Under the pieces are notes generated by a model that was given only the letters and a program-made list of their open reading frames with translations, was not told where the DNA came from and did not search any database. A stretch of 64,000 bases of DNA. It comes from Streptomyces sp. NBC_01439. GTDB lineage: Bacteria; Actinomycetota; Actinomycetes; Streptomycetales; Streptomycetaceae. Location of the stretch: NCBI RefSeq assembly GCF_036227605.1, contig NZ_CP109487.1, forward strand, positions 4,965,501 through 5,029,500, given 5' to 3'. A program made the position numbers and the translations under genes. Shown piece after piece: positions 35,278 through 43,310 of the stretch; position 1 is the first letter of the stretch, and the number at the start of each line of letters is the position of its first letter.

Positions 35278-36198
35278 CTACGACATCGCGGCTCGGCCGA
35301 CCGCCCCCGCCGCGGCCCGGGCGGCAGGTGAAGCCGCAAGGTACTCGACCGCCCTGCGCAGCGAGCCCTCCTGCGAGGGATGGTACGACCGCCGGAAGTA
35401 GCGGGGTATGGCCATGCCGAGCTCTCTCCACGGAGGCAGTAGGCCCTTGGCCACCGCCCGGTTGTGCGCGCCGAGCGAGTAGCGCAGCCGACCGCCGAGC
35501 TCCGGGTCGTTGCGCATGAGGTACGAGGTCCCCCACACCCACAGCCACGCCAGTACGGGCGCGACCACGACCATCCCCTCGATGCGGCGCGCGTAGCGGG
35601 GCAGACCGGCTCCCCCGCAGTGCTGGTACATGTCGAAGGCGACGGAACGGTGCTCCACCTCCTCCGCGCCGTGCCAGCGCAGCAGGTCCAACATGATCTC
35701 GTCAGCCCCGGCCCGGTCGAGCCCGTCGGCCCGCAGCACCCAGTCCCCGAGGACCGCCGTGAACTGTTCGATCGCGGCGACCACGGCCAGCCGGAAGCGC
35801 AGCCACTCCCGCGCCGTGACCGGCACCCCGAACGGCGGGGCCTCCCCGAGCAGTTTCTCGAAGAGGAAGTCCACGTGCCGCGTGTACGCCTCCGTCGGCA
35901 GCCGTTGTTCGGCGAGGTGGTCCAGCACGGAGGAGTGCTGCACGCTGTGCGTGGCCTCCTGACCCATGAACCCCTTGACGTCACTGCGCAGCGCGGGGTC
36001 GGTGACCAGGGGAAGCCCCTCCTTGAGGACCCTGACGAACCACCGCTCCCCGGCGGGCAGCAGCAGGTGGAGCACGTTGATGACGTGCGTGGCGGTGGGC
36101 TCGTCCGGTATCCAGTGCAGAGGAGTGGTCTTCCAATCGAAGGCCACCCGGCGCGGACTGATCGGGTGCCGGCCGATCGGGTCCGCAGGCCCGTTCAC
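35278..36198 (-). CDS. PF10118-type metal-dependent hydrolase
   Basis: A 306-residue protein resembling the predicted metal-dependent hydrolase family PF10118. It has ferritin-like EATHSVQHSSVLD and HGAEEVEHRSVAFDMYQ segments carrying Glu/His metal ligands. About one TM-like stretch (VVVAPVLAWLWVWGTSYLM) is present. The substrate is unknown, though actinobacterial members sit near lipid-modifying genes. The GTG start overlaps the stop of the hydrolase-SDR gene as GTGA (36195-36198). Confidence 0.85.
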   Translation of the reverse strand: MNGPADPIGRHPISPRRVAFDWKTTPLHWIPDEPTATHVINVLHLLLPAGERWFVRVLKEGLPLVTDPALRSDVKGFMGQEATHSVQHSSVLDHLAEQRLPTEAYTRHVDFLFEKLLGEAPPFGVPVTAREWLRFRLAVVAAIEQFTAVLGDWVLRADGLDRAGADEIMLDLLRWHGAEEVEHRSVAFDMYQHCGGAGLPRYARRIEGMVVVAPVLAWLWVWGTSYLMRNDPELGGRLRYSLGAHNRAVAKGLLPPWRELGMAIPRYFRRSYHPSQEGSLRRAVEYLAASPAARAAAGAVGRAAMS

Positions 36199-37985
36199 AG
36201 CTTTGGCTCCAGCCGCGCGATGCGCTGCAGGGCACGCGGGGCGAAGCGGGACATCCACAGAGCGCCCTTGGACTCCGGAGTCACGGGTACGACGGCCTCG
36301 TTGCGCACCACCGCCCGCAGGATCGCGTCGGCGACCTTCTCCGGCGGGAAGTTGCGCAGCCCGTACAGCCGCGAGGAGCGTTCCTGGCGGCGCTTCTCCT
36401 CGGCCTCGTCCACCCCGGCGAAGCGCGAGGTGGCGGTGATGTTGGTGTTGACGATGCCCGGGCAGATCGCGGAGACCCCGATCGACTTCGAGGCCAGTTC
36501 CGCGCGCAGGCACTGCGACAGCATCAGCACCGCGGCCTTCGAAGTGCTGTAGGCGGGCAGGGTCCTGGACGGCAGGTAGGCGGCGGCGGAGGCGGTGTTG
36601 ACGATGTGCCCGCCCTGGCCGCGCTCGGCCATCTGCTTCCCGAAGATCCGGCAGCCGTGTATGACCCCCCACAGATTGACGTCCAGGACCTTCTTCCAGT
36701 CCTCGGCGGTGGTGTCGAGGAAGGAGCCGGACAGGCCGATCCCGGCGTTGTTGACCAGGACGTCGACGATTCCGTACTCGGCGGCGACCTTCGCCGCGAG
36801 CTTCTCCATCGCCTGTTCGTCGCTGACGTCCACGCACTCGGCCCACGCCTCGGCGGCGCCGACGAGCCGGGCCATGTCGGCCGTGCGCGCCGCGCCTTCC
36901 GCGTCGCGGTCGACGGCGACCACGCGGGCCCCGGCCTCGGCGAAGGCGAAGGCGGTGGCCCGGCCGATGCCGCTGGCCGCGCCGGTCACCAGGACCAGCT
37001 GGCCCGCGAAGCGGTCGGCGTACTTGCCCGGGGCCTTCTGCTCCGGTGCCCGCGTCGCGGGCTCCTCCCGGTCGGTGACGAACTCGGTGATCCAGGCGGC
37101 CAGCTGGTCGGGCCGGGTCCGAGGCACCCAGTGCCTGGCGGGCAGGGTCCGCCGCAGCAGGTCCGGAGCCCACCGCTCCAGACCGTCGTAGAGCCGCTCG
37201 GACAGGAAGGCGTCCCCGGTCGGGGTGATCAGCTGCACCGGTACGTGGGCGTACGCGTCGGGGCGCGGCCGGCGCATTCGAGGCCGCACGTTGTCGCGGT
37301 AGAGCCAGGCTCCGTGTGCTGCGTCCGAAGGCAGTGAGGCCGTCGGATAGGAGCCGGCCGGAACCTCTTCGAGCCGCTGGAGCATGGCGGGCCACCGCTT
37401 GCCGAGCGGCCCGCGCCAGGCGAGCTCCGGCAGTACGGGGGTGTGCAGCATGTAGACGTACCAGGACTTGGCACCCTGGCCGAGGAGCTGCGCCGCCGCC
37501 CGCGGGGTGGGCCGCGCCATCCGCTTCTTGATCCAGTGCCCGAAGTGGTCGAGGGAGGGACCCGACATCGAAGTGAAGGAGGCGATCCTGCCCTCGGTAC
37601 GGGCGATCGTGGCGAACTCCCAGCCCTGTACGGAGCCCCAGTCATGGCCGACCAGGTGCACGGGCCGGTCCGGGCTGACCGCGTCCGCCACCGCCAGGAA
37701 GTCGTCGGTCAGCTTCTCCAGGGTGAAGCCGCCGCGCAACGGCTGCGGTGCGGTGGAGCGCCCGTGGCCGCGTACGTCGTAGAGCACCACGTGGAAGCGC
37801 GTCGCGAGCCGCTCGGCGACCTCCGACCAGACCTCCTTGCTGTCCGGGTAGCCGTGCACCAGCAGCACCGTCGGCCGGCCCGTCTCACCAAGTTCGACGA
37901 CGCACAGCTCGACCCCACCGGTGCTCACCCGGCGCTCGCGCGCACCCGCCAGGCCCACCGCTCCCGCTCCGCCCATGTCGCTCAT
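36195..37985 (-). CDS. EphD-like alpha/beta-hydrolase and SDR fusion protein
   Basis: A 596-residue two-domain enzyme. Residues about 25-300 form an epoxide-hydrolase-type alpha/beta hydrolase with LLVHGYPDSKEVW and the nucleophile Asp in GHDWGS. Residues about 315-596 are a short-chain dehydrogenase: VTGAASGIGRA (NAD(P) loop), NNAGIG, and the Ser-Tyr-x3-Lys catalytic set in TASAAAYLPSRTLPAYSTSK. The same architecture is seen in mycobacterial EphD, linked to mycolate/lipid metabolism; the Streptomyces substrate is unknown. The start overlaps the upstream M24 stop (37982-37985), and its stop overlaps the next start. Confidence 0.92.
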   Translation of the reverse strand: MSDMGGAGAVGLAGARERRVSTGGVELCVVELGETGRPTVLLVHGYPDSKEVWSEVAERLATRFHVVLYDVRGHGRSTAPQPLRGGFTLEKLTDDFLAVADAVSPDRPVHLVGHDWGSVQGWEFATIARTEGRIASFTSMSGPSLDHFGHWIKKRMARPTPRAAAQLLGQGAKSWYVYMLHTPVLPELAWRGPLGKRWPAMLQRLEEVPAGSYPTASLPSDAAHGAWLYRDNVRPRMRRPRPDAYAHVPVQLITPTGDAFLSERLYDGLERWAPDLLRRTLPARHWVPRTRPDQLAAWITEFVTDREEPATRAPEQKAPGKYADRFAGQLVLVTGAASGIGRATAFAFAEAGARVVAVDRDAEGAARTADMARLVGAAEAWAECVDVSDEQAMEKLAAKVAAEYGIVDVLVNNAGIGLSGSFLDTTAEDWKKVLDVNLWGVIHGCRIFGKQMAERGQGGHIVNTASAAAYLPSRTLPAYSTSKAAVLMLSQCLRAELASKSIGVSAICPGIVNTNITATSRFAGVDEAEEKRRQERSSRLYGLRNFPPEKVADAILRAVVRNEAVVPVTPESKGALWMSRFAPRALQRIARLEPKL

Positions 37986-38851
37986 GCTGCCTTCTCCTCG
38001 GCCCAGCGCCGCACGTGCGGCAGATCGTCGTCCAGCCAGAACGCGCTCTCCTCGGGGTCCCGGGAGTCGGTGACGACCAGGATCTCCTCGAACTTCGCGC
38101 CGGTACCCCGGAATCCGAGGTGGGGTTCCACCGCCCACAGGCCGGGCTGCGGCGGATGGTCGGAGAAGCGGTACGGGCTCCACAGCGGGGACCAGCCCTC
38201 ACGGTGGCCGTGCAGGGCGTCACTCAGCAGTCCCTTGAGGGACTGGGTGCCGAAGCCGAAGGCGGTCGGAGACCAGCGCCGCTCCTTGACGCGATCGATC
38301 TTGTGCGCGATCACGCCGAAGGGATAGGCCCGGTGCCGGTTGGCGTAGCCCTGCCGGGTCATCAGCCGTTCGACGTCCTCGTAGATCTCGCGCAGGGAGC
38401 GGCCCTCGCGCACCTGCTCCAGGATCAGTACGCGGTGCGCCTGGAGGTCGGACATGAGCCGGTCTTGCACGGGATTGAGCCCGAGGCTGCCCGAATAGCC
38501 GATGTCCGCCGCGTACCCCTTGTAGACCGGTGCCATGTCGAGGATGAACGCCATCCCCGGCTCCAGCTTCCGGTTGGTGGGGAAGAACTGCAGCGGGAGC
38601 CGGAAGTTCGCGAAGGCGGTGCGGTCCCCGAACCAGGCGAAGGGCAGGTGGAACCAGTCCCGTACCCCGCGCTCCCCTAGCCATTCGCGCTGCATCCGCG
38701 CGGCCTCGCGCTCGGTCACCCCGGGACGCAGCTGGGCCGCGACGGCCTCGGCGCACTCGTACGAGAGGCGCTGCACCTCTCTGAAGCCGCTCAGGTCGGC
38801 GGAGCGTCGTCCGGAGAGTCGCGCGGTGCGTTGCTTGGTGTCCCCAGCCAT
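37982..38851 (-). CDS. M24-family metallopeptidase-like protein
   Basis: A 289-residue pita-bread-fold protein of the M24 (methionine aminopeptidase/aminopeptidase P/creatinase) family. FILDMAPVYKGYAADIGYSG shows the first two metal-binding Asp residues (DMAP, ADIG). HRAYPFGVIAHKI supplies a His, and GLWAVEPHLGF and KFEEILVVT supply the Glu ligands. It may act on a lipid- or peptide-like substrate instead of being a housekeeping aminopeptidase, since it heads the EphD-like operon. ATG at 38851; the ribosome site is weak. A possible operator lies at 38891-38912. Confidence 0.87.
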   Translation of the reverse strand: MAGDTKQRTARLSGRRSADLSGFREVQRLSYECAEAVAAQLRPGVTEREAARMQREWLGERGVRDWFHLPFAWFGDRTAFANFRLPLQFFPTNRKLEPGMAFILDMAPVYKGYAADIGYSGSLGLNPVQDRLMSDLQAHRVLILEQVREGRSLREIYEDVERLMTRQGYANRHRAYPFGVIAHKIDRVKERRWSPTAFGFGTQSLKGLLSDALHGHREGWSPLWSPYRFSDHPPQPGLWAVEPHLGFRGTGAKFEEILVVTDSRDPEESAFWLDDDLPHVRRWAEEKAA

Positions 38852-38890
38852 ATCAGCCCGTCCATCCGTGTAGCCGTACGCGCCCGTAAG

Positions 38891-38912
38891 TTGACACTGA
38901 TGAATGTGACAA
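38891..38912. promoter_or_regulatory. Candidate operator for the M24/EphD-like operon
   Basis: TTGACAC and GTGACAA are arranged as an imperfect dyad around TGATGAAT, 40-61 bp upstream of the first gene of the operon. The arms TTGnCAC/GTGnCAA are symmetric at six of seven positions. The cognate MerR, or a TetR-type lipid regulator, could bind here. Confidence 0.45.
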
Positions 38913-38948
38913 TGACCGGAGATCACGTCAAGGGTCGTGCACGGACCT

Positions 38949-38957
38949 GTGGACAAA
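38949..38957 (-). other. Isolated DnaA box
   Basis: TGTGGACAA is the exact complement of the Streptomyces consensus TTGTCCACA. It is single and intergenic, so its meaning is uncertain. Confidence 0.5.
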
Positions 38958-39068
38958 GTTGTCGGGTCCATATCAGCCTCCAGTACGGGCGTGTACGCCT
39001 GAAGGCTGAGACGGGATCCAGCTCCAGGTCTGACGTTTCACGAGAGCTGCCCCACTAACGTCGAACCC

Positions 39069-40058
39069 GTGACTGTCATCGCGACCGAAAGCCTGAGCAA
39101 GCGGTACCCCCGAGTGACCGCCCTCGACCGGCTCTCCCTGGACATCGGGCCTGGTGTGACCGGCCTCGTGGGTGCCAATGGAGCCGGCAAGTCCACGCTG
39201 ATCAAGATCTTGCTGGGACTGTCCCCCGCCACCGAGGGCAGCGCCGCCGTGCTCGGCCTCGACGTCCACACGCATGGCAGCGCCATCCGTGAACGCGTCG
39301 GCTACATGCCCGAGCACGACTGCCTGCCACCCGACGTCTCGGCCACCGAGTTCGTCGTCCACATGGCGCGCATGTCCGGGTTGCCGCCGACCGCGGCCCG
39401 CGAGCGCACCGCCGACACCCTGCGCCACGTCGGGCTGTACGAGGAGCGCTACCGCCCCATCGGCGGCTACTCCACCGGCATGAAGCAGCGCGTCAAGCTC
39501 GCCCAGGCCCTCGTCCACGACCCCCAGCTGGTCCTCCTCGACGAGCCGACCAACGGTCTGGACCCGGTCGGCCGCGACGAGATGCTCGGCCTGATCCGCC
39601 GCATCTACACCGACTTCGGCATCTCCGTCCTGGTCACCTCCCACCTCCTCGGTGAGCTGGAGCGGACCTGCGACCACGTGGTCGTCGTCGACGGTGGCAA
39701 GCTGCTGCGCTCCAGCTCCACCAGCGACTTCACCCAGATCACCACGACCCTCGCGGTCGAGGTCACCGACTCCGACGCCCACCCGGACGGCACCGCCGCC
39801 CTGCGCAAGGCGCTCACAGAAGCCGGTGTCACCCTGCACGCCGGGGAGGAGCAGGGCCTGCCCGGAGCCGGCCACATCCTCCTCGTCGAGGCCACCGGCG
39901 AGCAGACGTACGACACCGTCCGCGACACCGTCGCAGAGCTGGGCATCGGCCTGGTCCGCATGGAGCAGCGCCGTCACCACATCGCGGAGGTATTCCGCGA
40001 CAACAACCAGCCCTCGTACACCGTCCAGCAGAAGGGAGCCGGTTCCGATGGCGCCTGA
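39069..40058 (+). CDS. ABC transporter ATP-binding protein (first pair)
   Basis: A 329-residue ATPase of the ABC-2/drug-export type. Walker A is GANGAGKST (about 38), the signature YSTGMKQRVKLAQ (about 137) is a G-M variant of LSGGQ, and Walker B is LVLLDEPTNGLDP (about 157). A C-terminal extension of about 100 residues follows the switch His (TSHLLGELE). The GTG start at 39069 gives MTVIATESLSKRYPRVTALD. It is first of a four-gene operon (ATPase, permease, ATPase, permease) and overlaps the permease start by 11 bp. The substrate is unknown. Confidence 0.93.
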   Translation: MTVIATESLSKRYPRVTALDRLSLDIGPGVTGLVGANGAGKSTLIKILLGLSPATEGSAAVLGLDVHTHGSAIRERVGYMPEHDCLPPDVSATEFVVHMARMSGLPPTAARERTADTLRHVGLYEERYRPIGGYSTGMKQRVKLAQALVHDPQLVLLDEPTNGLDPVGRDEMLGLIRRIYTDFGISVLVTSHLLGELERTCDHVVVVDGGKLLRSSSTSDFTQITTTLAVEVTDSDAHPDGTAALRKALTEAGVTLHAGEEQGLPGAGHILLVEATGEQTYDTVRDTVAELGIGLVRMEQRRHHIAEVFRDNNQPSYTVQQKGAGSDGA

Positions 40059-40935
40059 CACCTCGACCCAGATCCACAACATCGGCTACCGGTCCTACGA
40101 CGGACCCCGGCTCGGCCGCGCATACGCCCGCACGTCGCTGTTCTCGCAGTCGCTGCGGGGCGCCTACGGCCTCGGCCGCTCCGCCAAGTCCAAGGTCCTC
40201 CCGATGCTCCTGTTCGCGGTGATGTGCGTGCCCGCGCTGATCATCGTCGCGGTGGCCATCGCAGTGCCCGGCTCCACCGACCTGCCGATCAAGTACACGA
40301 CGTACGCCCTGACCACCCAGGTGATCATCGGCCTCTTCCTCGCGTCCCAGGCGCCGCAGTCGGTCTCGCGGGACCTGCGATTCAAGACGGTGCCGCTCTA
40401 CTTCTCGCGGCCCATCGAGCGCGTCGACTACGTCGTGGCCAAGTACGCGGCCATGGCTTCGGCCCTCTTCGTCCTCACCGCGACCCCGCTGCTGATCATG
40501 TGGATCGGCTCGCTCCTCGCGAAGTTCGATTTCGCCCACCAGACCAAGGGATTCGGGCAGGGACTCGTGTCGGTTCTGCTGCTGTCGCTGCTCTTCGCCG
40601 GCCTCGGCCTGGTGATGGCCGCGCTCACCCCGCGCCGCGGATTCGGTGTCGCCGCGATCATCGCGGTGCTCCTGATCCCGTTCGGCGCGGTGACCGCGGT
40701 CCAGGGGATCTCCTACAGCACCGGCAACACCGAGGCCATCGAGTGGATGGGCCTGTTCTCCCCGATCACCCTCATCGACGGAGTGCAGACCGCCTTCCTG
40801 GGAGCCACCTCCGCCTTCCCCGGCGGCGAGGGCCCCTCGGCCGGTGTCGGCGTCGTCTACCTGCTCGTCGCCCTCGGCCTCATCGTCGGCTCCTACGCCG
40901 CCCTGATGGCCCGCTACCGGAAGGCCGGGCTGTGA
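40048..40935 (+). CDS. ABC-2-type transporter permease (first pair)
   Basis: A 295-residue membrane protein with about six TM segments. An N-terminal cytoplasmic part (IHNIGYRSYDGPRLGRAYAR) resembles DrrB/ABC-2 permeases with an RSYDG start. Residues SVSRDLRFKTVPLYFSRPI form the coupling loop. ATG at 40048 has GAAGGGAG upstream and overlaps the ATPase stop. The stop overlaps the next ATPase start as GTGA. Confidence 0.92.
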   Translation: MAPDTSTQIHNIGYRSYDGPRLGRAYARTSLFSQSLRGAYGLGRSAKSKVLPMLLFAVMCVPALIIVAVAIAVPGSTDLPIKYTTYALTTQVIIGLFLASQAPQSVSRDLRFKTVPLYFSRPIERVDYVVAKYAAMASALFVLTATPLLIMWIGSLLAKFDFAHQTKGFGQGLVSVLLLSLLFAGLGLVMAALTPRRGFGVAAIIAVLLIPFGAVTAVQGISYSTGNTEAIEWMGLFSPITLIDGVQTAFLGATSAFPGGEGPSAGVGVVYLLVALGLIVGSYAALMARYRKAGL

Positions 40936-41843
40936 CCACCATCCACATCGACCACACCTCCCGCTGGTTCGGGAACGTCGTCGCCGTCAACGACGTGACC
41001 ATGAACATCGGACCCGGTGTCACCGGGCTCCTCGGTCCCAACGGCGCCGGAAAGTCCACCCTCATCAACATGATGGGCGGCTTCCTCGCCCCCTCCACGG
41101 GCACCGTCACCCTCGACGGCGCACCGATCTGGCAGAACGAGCAGGTCTACAAGCAGATCGGCGTCGTGCCGGAGCGCGAGGCCATGTACGACTTCCTCAC
41201 CGGCCGGGAGTTCGTCGTCGCCAACGCTGAACTCCACGGCCTCGACGACGCGGCCGCCCAGCGGGCGCTCGCCACCGTCGAGATGGAGTACGCCCAGGAC
41301 CGCAAGATCTCCACGTACTCCAAGGGCATGCGCCAGCGCGTGAAGATGGCTTCGGCCCTCGTCCACGACCCGGCCGTCCTGCTCCTCGACGAGCCGTTCA
41401 ACGGCATGGACCCGCGCCAGCGCATGCAGCTCATGGACCTGCTGCGGCGGATGGGTGACGCGGGACGCACCGTCCTGTTCTCCTCCCACATCCTGGAGGA
41501 GGTCGAGCAGCTCGCCTCGCACATCGAGGTGGTCGTGGCCGGTCGGCACGCCGCTTCCGGCGACTTCCGCAAGATCCGCCGCCTGATGACGGACCGCCCG
41601 CACCGCTACGTCATCCGCTCCTCCGACGACCGGGTGCTCGCCGCGGCCCTGATCGCCGATCCCTCCACCGCCGGCATCGAGGTCGACCACAAGGAAGGCG
41701 CGCTGCGCATCCAGGCCGTCGACTTCGGCCGCTTCACCGAACTGCTGCCCCGCGTGGCCCGGGCGCACGGCATCCGGCTGCTGACGGTCTCGCCCTCCGA
41801 CGAGTCCCTCGAGTCGGTTTTCTCCTACCTCGTCACGGCCTGA
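40932..41843 (+). CDS. ABC transporter ATP-binding protein (second pair)
   Basis: A 303-residue ATPase similar to the first one. Walker A is GPNGAGKST (about 35), the signature is YSKGMRQRVKMA (about 132), and Walker B is VLLLDEPFNGMDP (about 153), with FSSHILEEVEQL after it. GTG at 40932 overlaps the permease stop (GTGA, 40932-40935). It pairs with the permease immediately downstream; both pairs probably arose by duplication. Confidence 0.93.
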   Translation: MTTIHIDHTSRWFGNVVAVNDVTMNIGPGVTGLLGPNGAGKSTLINMMGGFLAPSTGTVTLDGAPIWQNEQVYKQIGVVPEREAMYDFLTGREFVVANAELHGLDDAAAQRALATVEMEYAQDRKISTYSKGMRQRVKMASALVHDPAVLLLDEPFNGMDPRQRMQLMDLLRRMGDAGRTVLFSSHILEEVEQLASHIEVVVAGRHAASGDFRKIRRLMTDRPHRYVIRSSDDRVLAAALIADPSTAGIEVDHKEGALRIQAVDFGRFTELLPRVARAHGIRLLTVSPSDESLESVFSYLVTA

Positions 41844-41858
41844 AAGGAGCTGGCACCC

Positions 41859-42584
41859 ATGTACGTGTACGACCCCACCGTTGCCCGGCTCACCTACCGG
41901 GCCCTGCTCGGCAGGCGCCGCGCGCTGATCCTCTTCGCGCTCCCCGCCCTGCTGATCGTCATCGCCCTCGTCGTCCGTGCCTTCGTGGGCGTGGACGACA
42001 AGGTCGCGGCCGACCTCCTCGGGGGCTTCGCCCTCGCCACCATGGTCCCGCTGATCGGTGTCATCGCCGGCACCGGCGCCATCGGCCCGGAGATCGACGA
42101 CGGCTCCATCGTCTACCTGCTCGCCAAGCCGGTGAAGCGCCCGAAGATCATCATGACCAAATTGATCGTGGCGATCGCCGTCACGATGGTCTTCTCCGCG
42201 ATCCCCACCCTGATCGCAGGCTTCATCCTCAACGGCAACGGACAGCAGATCGCCGTCGCCTACACGATCGCCGCCCTCGTGGCCTCGATCGCCTACAGCG
42301 CGCTGTTCCTGCTGCTCGGCACCGTCAGCCGGCACGCGGTCGTCTTCGGCCTGGTCTACGCCCTGATCTGGGAGTCGCTCTTCGGCAGCCTGGTCTCCGG
42401 AGCCAAGACCCTCAGCGTCCAGCAGTGGGCCCTGTCCGTCGCCGAGAAGGTCGCCGGGGACGGGTACGTCGACGCCACCGTCGGCCTTCCCACTGCCGTG
42501 ATCCTGCTCTGCGCGGTCACCATCGGCGCCACCGTCTACGCGGGCCAGAAGCTCCGCCGCCTCACCCTGGCGGGCGAGGAGTAG
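41859..42584 (+). CDS. ABC-2-type transporter permease (second pair)
   Basis: A 241-residue membrane protein with six hydrophobic segments. It opens with MYVYDPTVARLTYRALLGRR and has FVVKL-like loops (DDGSIVYLLAKPVKRPKIIM) typical of ABC-2 permeases. An AAAGGAG-type site precedes the ATG. It is the last gene of the operon, which ends in a very strong hairpin. Confidence 0.92.
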   Translation: MYVYDPTVARLTYRALLGRRRALILFALPALLIVIALVVRAFVGVDDKVAADLLGGFALATMVPLIGVIAGTGAIGPEIDDGSIVYLLAKPVKRPKIIMTKLIVAIAVTMVFSAIPTLIAGFILNGNGQQIAVAYTIAALVASIAYSALFLLLGTVSRHAVVFGLVYALIWESLFGSLVSGAKTLSVQQWALSVAEKVAGDGYVDATVGLPTAVILLCAVTIGATVYAGQKLRRLTLAGEE

Positions 42585-42601
42585 GTCCTGTCACAGCTCA
42601 T

Positions 42602-42651
42602 GCGAACCTGTGCCCCGCCCGGCCCACCGGTCGGGCGGGGCACAGGTTCGC
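42602..42651 (+). terminator. Strong operon-end hairpin upstream of the rhomboid-like gene
   Basis: A perfect 20-bp stem (42602-42621 with 42632-42651) with a 10-base loop, 17 bp after the ABC permease stop. It ends only 16 bp before the next gene's ATG, so read-through into that gene would be tightly limited. Confidence 0.92.
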
Positions 42652-42667
42652 GCGGCATCATCGGTGC

Positions 42668-43303
42668 ATGGTCGCGCACACCGAGCCGGAGCCGTCCAGG
42701 CCACTGCGGTCCTGGATACGCTCCTCGCCCGGAACGCACATTTGGCTGCTGATCATCGCCGTCACCAGCATCATCGTCGCGATCGCACCCGACCAGGTCG
42801 ACAGCGTCCTCCTCCACCGCAACAGCAGCAACATCAACCAGCTCGTCAAATACCCGGTCCGGGCACTCGTCAGCAGTGCCTTCTGGATCGCGAACCCGGC
42901 CTCCCTCGCCCTCTACGCCGTGCTCTTCGAGCTGTTCCACGCCCCCGTCGAACGCTGGCTCGGCACCCTGCGCTGGCTCCTGATCGTCGCGACCGCCCAC
43001 GTCGTCGCCACCCTGGTCAGCCAGAAGATCCTCCTGACGGCCATCCAGGACCACCGGGCCCCGCACAGCATGACCCACGTCGTCGACATCGGCGTCAGCT
43101 ATGGGCTCGCGGCCTCCATCGGCGTCCTCACCTACCTGCTCCCCGGCCCCTGGAGATGGCTCTACCTGGCCGGAGCGCTCGCTTTCTTCGGGATGCCGTT
43201 GGTCACCGGTGGCACCTTCACGGACCTCGGCCACGCCATCGCGCTCTCCGTCGGCCTGCTCGCCTGGCCGCTCACCCGCAACGTTGTTTCACGTGAAACA
43301 TGA
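42668..43303 (+). CDS. Rhomboid-like membrane protein
   Basis: A 211-residue protein with about five to six TM helices. The pattern resembles rhomboid-like proteins of actinobacteria: LFELFHAPVERWLGTLRWL, DIGVSYGLAASIGVLTYLL (AAS in place of the GxSG of active rhomboid proteases) and DLGHAIALSVG (GH in the late helix). A Ser and a His are present, so protease activity is possible but not secure. The last five codons encode VSRET because a parS site (43286-43299) sits at the 3' end. It was convergent with the response regulator until the IS inserted. Confidence 0.75.
   Translation: MVAHTEPEPSRPLRSWIRSSPGTHIWLLIIAVTSIIVAIAPDQVDSVLLHRNSSNINQLVKYPVRALVSSAFWIANPASLALYAVLFELFHAPVERWLGTLRWLLIVATAHVVATLVSQKILLTAIQDHRAPHSMTHVVDIGVSYGLAASIGVLTYLLPGPWRWLYLAGALAFFGMPLVTGGTFTDLGHAIALSVGLLAWPLTRNVVSRET
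43286..43299. other. parS site 4
   Basis: Exact GTTTCACGTGAAAC. It lies in the last codons of the rhomboid-like gene, 11 bp before the CTAG target of the IS element. Confidence 0.9.
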
Positions 43304-43310
43304 CGGGGAT

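Noticed and set aside
38891..38896. TTGACA as a plus-strand -35 box
   Set aside because: No matching -10 at 16-19 bases; the hexamer is better explained as part of the TTGnCAC/GTGnCAA dyad.
39034..39047. GTTTCACGAGAGCT as a seventh parS
   Set aside because: Only the left half matches; four of the six right-half bases differ.
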